DNA from: Flavobacteriaceae bacterium
Lineage (GTDB): Bacteria; Bacteroidota; Bacteroidia; Flavobacteriales; Flavobacteriaceae
Assembly: GCA_947446865.1 (NCBI GenBank)
Contig: CANFHX010000024.1
Coordinates: 1-37,361 of the forward strand
Direction of reading: 5' to 3'
Length of the DNA: 37,361 nucleotides
Shown one piece after another: positions 8,659 through 14,748 of the stretch (its first letter is position 1; every line of letters begins with the position of its first letter). Made by a program: the position numbers and the translations under genes. The notes under the pieces were generated by a model that was not told the DNA's origin, did not search any database, and saw nothing but the letters and a program-made list of their open reading frames with translations.

Positions 8659-9561
8659 TTGAGTATTCCCAAAAATCATCATTACGTATCAAGAAGTTTA
8701 ATTGATAAATTTATCAATATAAATAATTCTTTCTTTGTCTATGACAAACATAAAGAAAAACACTATACTCAAAAATCAAGCAGAAGAATATTTAGTGAAA
8801 ATGATTTAAATACAATTATAGACAAAGAAGGAAATATCAATCAAGAAGAAGTAGAAAATGTTTTGAATTTAAATTTTGAACAGGACTTTCCTATACATTA
8901 CGAAAAAATAAATAACCTTTTGCAAGATAATGATGATTCTTATTTGTCAAAAATATCAGAAAGTGGTGAGTTAGAGGAGTCTGTAACTTATCTATTAAGA
9001 CATGGAATAATTGGAGTTTTTAGAAACCCGATAGAAACATCAACTACAAATGATGCAATATTGGAAGCGTTTGAAACAATAGGTGAAAATGCTTCAGATA
9101 AACTGAAAAAAGAGATTTCAACTCTAAACGATTATTATAAGCCTGTAAAAAACAAGTTCTATATAAACTTTAAAAAATTATGTGATAGAATTATTGAAAA
9201 TATGGGAGAATGTGTTTTTTCAATATTCATAGCACCTTTAGATGATTTTTTCATACTTCCTGACAGCACTTCATTTCATGAAAGAGCAAATTTAATTGAT
9301 GATGTTATATATAATGGTCAAATTTTGTCTTCCCCTAGCATGTCAGTAGTTAGAGTTGGATATCCAATAAATAGTCGAATATTTATAATGATTGAATCAA
9401 AAAAAATTAGTTTAAATAAAACCAATAGACTATTACATATTGACAGTTCATTTGTATTGACAATTAATAAAATATTATACTCTGCTGCAAATTCAAAGAT
9501 AATTTGTAAAAGTGAAGTTTATTTAAAATCTTTAATTACATCTTTGTCAAGTGATAATTAA
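8659..9561 (+). CDS. DUF4238 domain protein coupled to the restriction-modification gene
   Basis: A 300-residue protein that begins with PKNHHYVSRSLIDKF at residues 4-18, the N-terminal signature of DUF4238 (PF14022). The start is a TTG at 8659; no ATG precedes the conserved motif, and that motif would be lost with a later start. It lies 5 bp after the stop of the restriction-modification gene, so the two are surely co-transcribed. No signal peptide or membrane helix is visible. The conserved His pair suggests a metal or catalytic site, but the function of the family is unknown to me. Position suggests a role in defence alongside the nuclease-methylase: accessory, second effector or immunity factor. 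The gene is as AT-rich as the recognition half of its neighbour. Confidence 0.75.
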   Translation: MSIPKNHHYVSRSLIDKFININNSFFVYDKHKEKHYTQKSSRRIFSENDLNTIIDKEGNINQEEVENVLNLNFEQDFPIHYEKINNLLQDNDDSYLSKISESGELEESVTYLLRHGIIGVFRNPIETSTTNDAILEAFETIGENASDKLKKEISTLNDYYKPVKNKFYINFKKLCDRIIENMGECVFSIFIAPLDDFFILPDSTSFHERANLIDDVIYNGQILSSPSMSVVRVGYPINSRIFIMIESKKISLNKTNRLLHIDSSFVLTINKILYSAANSKIICKSEVYLKSLITSLSSDN

Positions 9562-9582
9562 TAATTCTAAAAGAATATTATT

Positions 9583-9677
9583 GTATCAATACTCAAACTG
9601 TATCAAATTAAGTCTGTAAGAAGTATAAAATGATACAGTTTTATGTATCGAAAATATTCTTTGATTTATTTTGATAC
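9583..9677. repeat. Array of five GTATCA/TGATAC sites before the serine recombinase gene
   Basis: GTATCA occurs at 9583-9588 and 9600-9605, and GTATC at 9645-9649. The inverted form TGATAC occurs at 9631-9636 and 9672-9677. Sites 2 and 3 form CTGTATCA...TGATACAG, and sites 4 and 5 form ATGTATC...GATACAT, with spacers of roughly 22-25 bp. Such paired half-sites are typical of resolvase binding (res subsites) or of operators. The last site overlaps the -33 box of the recombinase promoter. Confidence 0.6.
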
Positions 9678-9700
9678 ATTAAAAATATTATTTATCTTTG
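9670..9700 (+). promoter_or_regulatory. Promoter of the serine recombinase gene
   Basis: TTTG at 9670-9673 and TATCTTTG at 9693-9700, separated by 19 bp, fit the Bacteroidetes -33/-7 pattern. The start codon follows 25 bp later. The TGATAC site at 9672-9677 overlaps the -33 box, so whatever binds the array should repress this promoter. Confidence 0.65.
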
Positions 9701-9725
9701 ACATGTAATTAATTTATAAGTCAAA

Positions 9726-10355
9726 ATGGAAAAAGCTATTATCATTTCAAGATGTTCTACAAACGAAAGTAAACAAGACGTTACACGCCAATCACAATCC
9801 TTAACCTCAACTTACGGAAATCAATTTGACATTGTAAAAGAATTTACCTATTACAAAAGCGGCACAAAAAATGATGAGGTAAATGCAGAAATCCTAGACT
9901 ATGCCATACAAAACGGTGTGAAACATATCATCGCCCTCGAAATTTCAAGGATTTCACGTAAAATTTCAAGTTTTGCTTTGTTCTTAGAGCGTTGCAACGA
10001 CAATAATATTAATATTATCATCGACAATTTTAAACTTCATACGTTGTTACCGAATGGCGAAAAAAATGCTATGGTTCAAACCATGCTTTCAATTGCTTCT
10101 ACATTCGCAAATATGGAGCTTTCACTTATTCAAGAAAGATTAAATTCGGGTCGTGCTAAGTATATTCGTGATGGTGGCAAACTAGGAAGAAAAGAAGGTT
10201 CTGTCAAGGATGATAAAAAATTAGTTACTGAGCACTCCGATATTGTTAAATATTTACGTCAAGGTCAATCAGTTAGAAACACCATGAAGTTAACAGATAA
10301 AAGCAGCGGAACGGTTCAAAAAATAAAAAAAATCATACAACTGGAACTAGTATAA
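9726..10355 (+). CDS. Small serine recombinase (resolvase/invertase family)
   Basis: A 209-residue serine recombinase. The N-terminal motif IISRCST places the conserved Arg9 and nucleophile Ser11, followed by RQSQSL. Other family landmarks are ISRISRKISSFALFLE (Arg-rich active-site loop, about residues 73-88) and ANMELSLIQERLNSGRAKY (start of the long E helix). A C-terminal helix-turn-helix follows GRKEGS at about residues 155-205. The length fits small resolvases or invertases rather than large serine integrases. Since the element already has a tyrosine integrase, this enzyme may resolve multimers or replication cointegrates, or act on the GTATCA array upstream. It converges with the Rep-like operon across a shared terminator. 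Confidence 0.9.
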   Translation: MEKAIIISRCSTNESKQDVTRQSQSLTSTYGNQFDIVKEFTYYKSGTKNDEVNAEILDYAIQNGVKHIIALEISRISRKISSFALFLERCNDNNINIIIDNFKLHTLLPNGEKNAMVQTMLSIASTFANMELSLIQERLNSGRAKYIRDGGKLGRKEGSVKDDKKLVTEHSDIVKYLRQGQSVRNTMKLTDKSSGTVQKIKKIIQLELV

Positions 10356-10356
10356 A

Positions 10357-10391
10357 TTAAAATGAATCGTGCGTTGCACGATCCATTTTAA
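10357..10391. terminator. Bidirectional terminator between serine recombinase and the leftward operon
   Basis: TAAAATG(A)ATCGTGC pairs with GCACGAT(C)CATTTTA around a GTT loop, with A/T flanks on both sides. It starts two bases after the recombinase stop and reaches the end of the last leftward reading frame. Confidence 0.8.
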
Positions 10392-10570
10392 TAATAATGA
10401 AACACTAAACGCACACCATGAAGGATAGTACGTTTTTTAATATAATAAAACCACTTTTTTAATAAAACCATTATAGCATTTGCAAGCAACATTAAACCAA
10501 AAAGGAACAAAAAGGAACTGAAAAATTCTAAAAAAATCTCCAACACACCTTTGTTGGGTACCCTTTTCAT
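10388..10570 (-). CDS. Putative small membrane protein (60 aa)
   Basis: ATG at 10570 is preceded by an A/G-rich stretch (AAAAAAGGAA) that could aid ribosome binding. The predicted product has one hydrophobic segment, about residues 11-37 (FSSFLFLFGLMLLANAIMVL), followed by a basic tail (KKWFYYIKKR). It would be the last gene of the leftward operon, 60 bp after the 51-residue gene, and ends inside the terminator. I recognise no family. One-helix basic peptides on mobile elements include holin-like, toxin and anchor proteins, but nothing here decides among them. It may also be non-coding. Confidence 0.35.
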   Translation of the reverse strand: MKRVPNKGVLEIFLEFFSSFLFLFGLMLLANAIMVLLKKWFYYIKKRTILHGVRLVFHYY

Positions 10571-10630
10571 TTCCTTTTTTCAGTTCAAAACGTTACAGGT
10601 AAGCAAATTTAACTAGTTTTAAAAAGTAAC

Positions 10631-10786
10631 TTATGAAAGTTGCTCAATTCTTTTCCGTATTTGTTCAATCTCTTTCTTAAGTAATAACTTTTGTAAATCC
10701 TTTTGTAAATCTTGCTTTTTTAAAGGGTCTCTTTCAACTTGTATTTGAATATTTTTAACCCTTATTTTATCATCTATGGTCTCCAT
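10631..10786 (-). CDS. Small charged helical protein (51 aa), translationally coupled
   Basis: ATG at 10786 lies inside the end of the preceding gene and overlaps its stop by 13 bases, a usual sign of translational coupling. The product (METIDDKIRVKNIQIQVERD at the start, then repeated KKQDLQKDLQKLL and KKEIEQIRKRIEQL) is almost entirely charged and heptad-like and should form a coiled coil. It belongs to the leftward operon headed by the HUH protein. I recognise no family. A structural or regulatory partner of the Rep-like protein is possible. Confidence 0.5.
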   Translation of the reverse strand: METIDDKIRVKNIQIQVERDPLKKQDLQKDLQKLLLKKEIEQIRKRIEQLS

Positions 10787-11082
10787 AAATCAACTAATGG
10801 AATAAATTTTTTAGGCATATATCTAAAAATATAAAATTCACTCTGTTTATAATTGTTATCGTTTCTTTGCCACCAAACCTCATCTAGGCTTTCAGTTGTC
10901 CCTTTTAAATGTACTCGTAAACCGCATAAGATTTTCCATTCGCAATTGTTATCTCTTAAATGTTCGTACATTTTTACCGATAAATTCGGATTAACTCTTA
11001 AGTATCTTTCGTAATTGTATGGCTGCAAGTTATGCTGCAAGTTCATTTCATCAGTAAATTTTTCTAAATCAAAATCTTTCAT
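10774..11082 (-). CDS. Hypothetical protein (102 aa) of the Rep-like operon
   Basis: A 102-residue soluble protein starting 11 bp after the HUH gene and overlapping the next gene by 13 bp, so it is plainly co-transcribed. It is acidic at the N-terminus (MKDFDLEKFTDEMNLQHN) and ends in PKKFIPLVDLWRP, with aromatic residues such as DEVWWQRNDNNY in the middle. No family, signal peptide or membrane helix is recognised. Its conserved operon position suggests an accessory role in replication or mobilisation of the element. Confidence 0.65.
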   Translation of the reverse strand: MKDFDLEKFTDEMNLQHNLQPYNYERYLRVNPNLSVKMYEHLRDNNCEWKILCGLRVHLKGTTESLDEVWWQRNDNNYKQSEFYIFRYMPKKFIPLVDLWRP

Positions 11083-11093
11083 TTTTATTGTTA

Positions 11094-11663
11094 TTATATA
11101 ATTGTTATTGTGCCGTTTTTTGATAGGTAACTAGTGGCACTACTAGTATTATTAATTTTTTCAACTTGACACCTGTACTGGTATAAATCAAGATATTTGT
11201 CCAATACTTTTGACGTTGCAACCTCAACATTATCTTTATATGTGTCAGTTATTGCGTGGATATGATTAAATCCTCTCCCATCCATTTCAACCACATACGC
11301 AATATTCGCATACGGTATTTCAACCTTAATTTCATTAATTAAACGAATGTGATAATGAACATCGTAATCGTCTTTCATATTCCAAGTAAGGAACGTTTCC
11401 CATTTATGGTTATATAGGTTAGTTTGCTGCTTGTTGTATTTAGGCATAAATTCATCTATTAGCGTGTAATGAATTTGCCATGCTTTACCATTGCGTTTTA
11501 ATAAATTAGGCATATTAGAGTATTTCTCTTTAACAAGTTTCATTCTATATTTTAAAGTTCTTATTGACATCCCTGTTATTTTTTCTAATTGATTTAGCTG
11601 ATAATAAATTTTTGCTCTTGTACCATTTAGTTCGTTTATTATCTTTTTGTCTTCTTCTTTCAT
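11094..11663 (-). CDS. HTH + HUH-endonuclease protein, Rep-like
   Basis: A 189-residue protein with two parts. Residues 15-75 look like a helix-turn-helix (LNQLEKITGMSIRTLKYRMK). Residues 86-184 carry the ordered motifs of HUH endonucleases: motif I FLTW (91-94), motif II with His134 and His136 in the context VVEMDGRGFNHIHAITD, and motif III Tyr179 with Lys182 in SYLSK. The E...G..H.HAI pattern is characteristic of replication initiators of plasmids and ssDNA phages, which nick DNA and become linked to it through tyrosine. One Tyr suggests a Y1 enzyme. It is shorter than most Reps (about 250-350), so it could be a minimal Rep, a relaxase-like nickase or an inactive relative. It heads a leftward operon of three or four genes. 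Confidence 0.65.
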   Translation of the reverse strand: MKEEDKKIINELNGTRAKIYYQLNQLEKITGMSIRTLKYRMKLVKEKYSNMPNLLKRNGKAWQIHYTLIDEFMPKYNKQQTNLYNHKWETFLTWNMKDDYDVHYHIRLINEIKVEIPYANIAYVVEMDGRGFNHIHAITDTYKDNVEVATSKVLDKYLDLYQYRCQVEKINNTSSATSYLSKNGTITII

Positions 11664-11943
11664 TTCTTAATATTTATTTGACGTAATTAGGACAAGAGAG
11701 GTTTAACCCAATTTGCCCTTATGATTATAAATATGCACCAAAGTTGAAAAAACCAAAATTATTTTAGATTTTAATCAAAATCCTTGATTGTGCAGCATTT
11801 TTACAATTATAAAGTGAAATTAAAATTTGTAAATGGTTTATGAATACTAATTTGAAATTGCACCTTTCTAATGATAAAAATTTAATGACAAGAACCACAA
11901 ACGAAGTTATCAAAGTAAATCTTTCTTTGGTTTTAAATCATAA
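11664..11943. other. Gene-free region between the Rep-like gene and the right attachment end
   Basis: About 280 bp without a supported gene. It must hold the leftward promoter of the Rep-like operon, though I find no clear -33/-7 pair. A near-palindrome GATTTTAATCAAAATC lies near 11768-11783, followed by CCTTGATTG. If the HUH protein is a true initiator or relaxase, this is the likeliest place for its nick site. Nothing here proves it. Confidence 0.35.
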
Positions 11944-11962
11944 CGGGGGAAATTCGGGGGAA
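11944..11962. repeat. Right arm-type repeat, two CGGGGGAA units
   Basis: Matches 3611-3629 at 18 of 19 positions in the same orientation. It lies 54 bp inside the right core site. Together with the left copy it brackets the element, as expected for integrase arm sites. Confidence 0.6.
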
Positions 11963-11970
11963 GAGAGAAT

Positions 11971-12006
11971 AAAAAAACCCTTAAAACGTTAGTAATAAGG
12001 GCTTTG
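11971..12006 (-). terminator. Element-borne replacement terminator for tRNA-Leu
   Basis: On the minus strand, CCCTTA (12001-11996) pairs with TAAGGG (11983-11978), followed by a run of seven T. It starts about 19 bp past the tRNA 3' end. The native terminator now lies at 3427-3468 beyond the element, so this one appears to substitute for it. Confidence 0.6.
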
Positions 12007-12015
12007 TAATTTATT

Positions 12016-12038
12016 AAAGTGCGGGTAATAGGACTCGA
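12016..12038. repeat. Right attachment site within the tRNA-Leu 3' end
   Basis: This is the intact-tRNA copy of the 23-bp repeat found at 3468-3490. It spans three bases outside the gene, the discriminator, the acceptor 3' strand and the T arm. The tRNA stays complete, because the element supplies an equivalent 3' end. Confidence 0.88.
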
Positions 12039-12101
12039 ACCTACACGCCTTGCGGCACCAGATCCTAAGTCTGGCATGTCTACCAATTTCACCATACCCG
12101 C
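12020..12101 (-). tRNA. tRNA-Leu, anticodon UAG
   Basis: An 82-base tRNA on the minus strand. Acceptor strands GCGGGTA and TACCCGC pair fully, with discriminator A and no encoded CCA. The anticodon stem CCAGA/TCTGG encloses CTTAGGA, giving anticodon UAG, which reads CUA and probably other CUN codons. A long variable arm (GTGCCGCAAGGCG region) is the class II feature expected for leucine. The T loop has TTCGAGT. Its 3' end is the integration site of the 8.5-kb element. Confidence 0.95.
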
Positions 12102-12211
12102 GAAATTTGTGAGTGCAAATATAATAATAAAAATCAATTACAAATTATGATTTACAAATTTTTTTTAAAACTCTTTTTTGTATTTTTGAAATTCCAAACA
12201 AACATTTAAAA

Positions 12212-13600
12212 ATGAACAACATAAAAAATTACGTTCAAGAAAATAAAGAACGTTTCATCAATGAATTAATTGAATTATTAAAAATTCCCTCGGTAAGTGC
12301 CGATTCTGCTTATGCTCATGATGTTATTGCCACTGCAAATGCTGTAAAAGAAAGCCTTGAAAAAGCAGGATGTAGCATCGTAGAAATTTGTGAAACTCCT
12401 GGATATCCAATTGTTTATGGAGAACACATTATCGATAAAAACCTACCAACAGTTTTAGTTTATGGCCATTACGATGTGCAACCACCCGACCCTATTGAAC
12501 TTTGGACCTCTCCCCCATTTGAACCGGTTATTAAAACTACTGAGATCCATCCGGAAGGAGCAATTTTTGCTCGTGGTGCTTGTGATGATAAAGGTCAGAT
12601 GTACATGCACGTAAAAGCATTTGAATACATGATTGCTACCAATAATTTGCCTTGCAATGTAAAATTCATGATTGAAGGGGAAGAAGAAGTGGGTTCTAAA
12701 TCGTTAAGTTGGTTTGTAGAACGCAACCAAGAAAAATTGGCCAACGATGTAATATTAATTTCCGACACTGGGATGATATCCAACCAACAACCATCCATCA
12801 CTACAGGTTTACGTGGTTTAAGTTACGTAGAAGTAGAAGTTACGGGGCCAAACAGAGATTTACATTCTGGTTTGTATGGTGGTGCGGTGGCAAACCCTAT
12901 AAATGTTTTGACCAAAATGATTGCGTCACTTCATGATGAAAACAATCACATTACCATTCCAGGATTTTATGATAACGTTGAAGAGCTAACCGCTGCCGAA
13001 AGAGCCGAAATGGCCAAAGCACCATTTGTGTTAGACAATTATAAAAAAGCATTAGATATTGCCGATGTTTATGGCGAAACTGGCTACGTTACCAACGAAA
13101 GAAACTCCATACGTCCAACATTAGACGTAAACGGAATATGGGGCGGATATACTGGTGAAGGTGCTAAAACGGTTATTGCTAGCAAGGCTTTTGCTAAAAT
13201 ATCCATGCGATTGGTTCCTAATCAAGATTGGGAAGAAATCACCGAGTTATTTAGTAAGCATTTTGTGAGCATTGCTCCAAAATCGGTAAAAGTGAAAGTT
13301 ACTCCACATCATGGCGGACAAGGTTACGTTACACCAATTGATAGTATTGGATATAAAGCCGCAAACAAGGCATATACCGAAACTTTTGGCGTTCCTGCAA
13401 TTCCAGTTCGATCTGGAGGAAGTATTCCAATTGTAGCCTTATTTGAAAAAGAATTAAAATCTAAAACAATCTTAATGGGATTTGGATTGGATTCGGATGC
13501 GATTCATTCGCCAAACGAACATTTTGGAATTTTTAATTACTTAAAAGGTATCGAAACTATTCCGTTGTTTTATAAGTATTTTGTGGAAATGAATAAGTAG
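12212..13600 (+). CDS. M20 family dipeptidase (cytosolic nonspecific dipeptidase-like)
   Basis: A 462-residue zinc peptidase. Metal-site motifs are in order: VYGHYDVQ with His86 and Asp88, RGACDDKGQ (bridging Asp near 121), IEGEEEVGS (Glu pair near 154-156), ISDTGM (Asp near 184) and the C-terminal IHSPNEHFG with the last His ligand. The dimerisation domain lies between, near DLHSGLYGG. The family (ArgE/DapE/carnosinase-like) cleaves dipeptides in the cytoplasm; members with the QPPDPIELWTSPPFEP stretch are usually broad-specificity dipeptidases. There is no signal peptide. TATTTTTG at 12181-12188 is a plausible -7 box. It stands alone, with terminators downstream. Confidence 0.92.
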   Translation: MNNIKNYVQENKERFINELIELLKIPSVSADSAYAHDVIATANAVKESLEKAGCSIVEICETPGYPIVYGEHIIDKNLPTVLVYGHYDVQPPDPIELWTSPPFEPVIKTTEIHPEGAIFARGACDDKGQMYMHVKAFEYMIATNNLPCNVKFMIEGEEEVGSKSLSWFVERNQEKLANDVILISDTGMISNQQPSITTGLRGLSYVEVEVTGPNRDLHSGLYGGAVANPINVLTKMIASLHDENNHITIPGFYDNVEELTAAERAEMAKAPFVLDNYKKALDIADVYGETGYVTNERNSIRPTLDVNGIWGGYTGEGAKTVIASKAFAKISMRLVPNQDWEEITELFSKHFVSIAPKSVKVKVTPHHGGQGYVTPIDSIGYKAANKAYTETFGVPAIPVRSGGSIPIVALFEKELKSKTILMGFGLDSDAIHSPNEHFGIFNYLKGIETIPLFYKYFVEMNK

Positions 13601-13647
13601 TTTAACCTCAAAGATCGCAAGGTTTTACGCAAAGAACGCAATTTTTA

Positions 13648-13689
13648 AAAATCCGTTTATTCAATTAAGAATAAACGGATTTATTTTTT
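13648..13689 (+). terminator. Terminator after the M20 dipeptidase gene
   Basis: AAATCCGTTTATTC and GAATAAACGGATTT pair perfectly around a short AATTAA loop and lead into a T-rich run. It ends the dipeptidase transcript. Confidence 0.85.
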
Positions 13690-13713
13690 GAACAACTATT
13701 TAAAAAAGGCATA

Positions 13714-13742
13714 AAAAAACGGAGCATAAAGCTCCGTTTTCC
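13714..13742. terminator. Terminator of the HNH-type gene (usable in both directions)
   Basis: AAAACGGAGC and GCTCCGTTTT pair around ATAAA, with A and T tracts on the two sides. It lies 15 bp beyond the stop of the leftward gene at 13758. Confidence 0.85.
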
Positions 13743-13757
13743 GTAGGTTAATCTATA

Positions 13758-14357
13758 TTAAATTTTAATCTGGGACCAGTTTTCACCGCTTTTAATTCGT
13801 CGTATTTGCATTTCGCTAACTCCAAATTGTTTTGCAATCATTTTTAATCGCGTTTTTTGATCTGGTTTAGCTAGCAGTTTTTTTATAAGCATTACCTTGG
13901 TAACGGTTAATTTTCTGCCATCCGAATTTAAGTTGTGTTCTATTAATTTTTTTTGTGCCTCAATTACAAAAGGACTTTTTCTGCTATGCGCTTCCATTTC
14001 TTCTTTGGTTGCCCATTTCAAATTGCGATAATCATCATTATCTCTTTTTCGGTCTAAATGCAAAACATACGTTTGCTCTTCCGATGTTTTATGTAAAAAA
14101 TATTCAGCAACTAATTTAGAAATAAATAAGTGCTTATTTTTTATCAAGCCATTATTAAAAATCTTGTATTTGAATAAACGGTACCCGTCAGACGAGCCTC
14201 CTTTTAATTCGCGACAAAAGTTGATGTCGTCAACAAAACTAACTAATCTCCCTTTATTGGAGACCGCATATCGTAATTTTAATTTATCCTCAACGATAAT
14301 CTCCTTAAACTCTTCGTTAGGATAAATTCGAATTGGTTTCATTAATTCTAGTTTCAT
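13758..14357 (-). CDS. HNH/NUMOD4-like DNA-binding protein
   Basis: A 199-residue protein. Residues 26-45 (KLRYAVSNKGRLVSFVDDIN) resemble the NUMOD4 module of homing-type nucleases (YEVSNxGR). Residues 96-118 (YVLHLDRKRDNDDYRNLKWA) match the H-x-D ... N ... NLxW core of HNH_3 endonucleases. A C-terminal helix-turn-helix follows (AKQFGVSEMQIRRIKSGENW). The first His of the usual HH pair is Leu here, so nuclease activity is uncertain. Proteins like this are often single chromosomal genes in Flavobacterium and may be domesticated regulators rather than mobile homing enzymes. No intron or intein context is visible. Confidence 0.7.
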   Translation of the reverse strand: MKLELMKPIRIYPNEEFKEIIVEDKLKLRYAVSNKGRLVSFVDDINFCRELKGGSSDGYRLFKYKIFNNGLIKNKHLFISKLVAEYFLHKTSEEQTYVLHLDRKRDNDDYRNLKWATKEEMEAHSRKSPFVIEAQKKLIEHNLNSDGRKLTVTKVMLIKKLLAKPDQKTRLKMIAKQFGVSEMQIRRIKSGENWSQIKI

Positions 14358-14385
14358 TTACTGTTTGATTTTCTATTGTTACTTT

Positions 14386-14748
14386 CTAAATTTCTATTAA
14401 TTCTTTTAACTCTAAATTGAGATTTATGACTTTTAAGATTTCATGCTTACTGCTATTAAAATCTAAAACCACTACGTTTTCGTAATTCAAAGAATCTATT
14501 TTGTCTTCAATCATTTTATTGGGAGCACCAATAAAAAAATGTTCAATTTTATAATATGCTTTAATCAAATTTGACAAATCATCCATGTCATTTACAACAA
14601 AAAAACAAACGTCATAATCCTTAATATTGTCTATTACAAAATTTTTTTTGTTGGTGCAAACATCAATATCCATTTTAGTTGAATAATAATGTTTAATTAA
14701 GGAAGAAAACCCTTTAGACGTATCGTATATAAATGCTTTTTTTTTCAT
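14386..14748 (-). CDS. Degenerate receiver-like protein (120 aa)
   Basis: A 120-residue single-domain protein with the alternating beta/alpha pattern of a response-regulator receiver: KKKAFIYDTS (strand 1), YDVCFFVVND (strand 3), HFFIGAP (strand 4) and NVVVLDFNSSKHEI (strand 5). The paired acidic residues after strand 1 are reduced to one Asp, and the Lys after strand 5 is shifted, so ordinary phosphorylation is doubtful. It may be a pseudo-receiver or a diverged adaptor. It lies 28 bp upstream of the HNH-type gene on the same strand and may share its transcript. It is separated by 405 bp from the kinase cluster and is not clearly part of it. Confidence 0.55.
   Translation of the reverse strand: MKKKAFIYDTSKGFSSLIKHYYSTKMDIDVCTNKKNFVIDNIKDYDVCFFVVNDMDDLSNLIKAYYKIEHFFIGAPNKMIEDKIDSLNYENVVVLDFNSSKHEILKVINLNLELKELIEI

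Larger units (their letters stand above)
3468..12038. mobile_element. 8.5-kb integrated genetic element at the 3' end of tRNA-Leu(UAG)
   Basis: Seen directly: a 23-bp direct repeat of the tRNA-Leu 3' end bounds the segment (3468-3490 and 12016-12038, one mismatch). A tyrosine recombinase gene lies just inside the left end, and an HTH excisionase-like gene is next to it. Cargo is a single-chain restriction-modification gene plus DUF4238. A serine recombinase and a leftward operon with a Rep-like HUH protein fill the right half. tRNA 3' ends are classic targets of integrating islands. There are no capsid, packaging, conjugation-pore or coupling-protein genes, so the element is neither a complete phage nor a conjugative transposon. 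It may be a mobilizable element, a phage satellite or a defence island with its own integration-excision and replication genes. Confidence 0.88.

Noticed and set aside
9583..10355. Invertible switch of the restriction specificity region by the serine recombinase
   Set aside because: I see no inverted copy of the recognition region or inverted sites around it; the GTATCA sites lie only ahead of the recombinase gene.
11884..11991. 35-codon rightward frame between the Rep-like gene and the right att site
   Set aside because: No ribosome-binding context or family resemblance, and it runs through the arm-type repeat and into the terminator.
3468..12038. Interpretation as a complete prophage
   Set aside because: No terminase, portal, capsid, tail or lysis gene is visible in 8.5 kb.
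11910..12137. 75-codon leftward frame across the tRNA-Leu gene
   Set aside because: It spans a fully paired tRNA and the att site, so it cannot be a protein gene in this place.
13758..14357. Homing endonuclease gene within an intron or intein
   Set aside because: No split gene flanks it, and the first His of the HNH motif is replaced. A single chromosomal gene is likelier.
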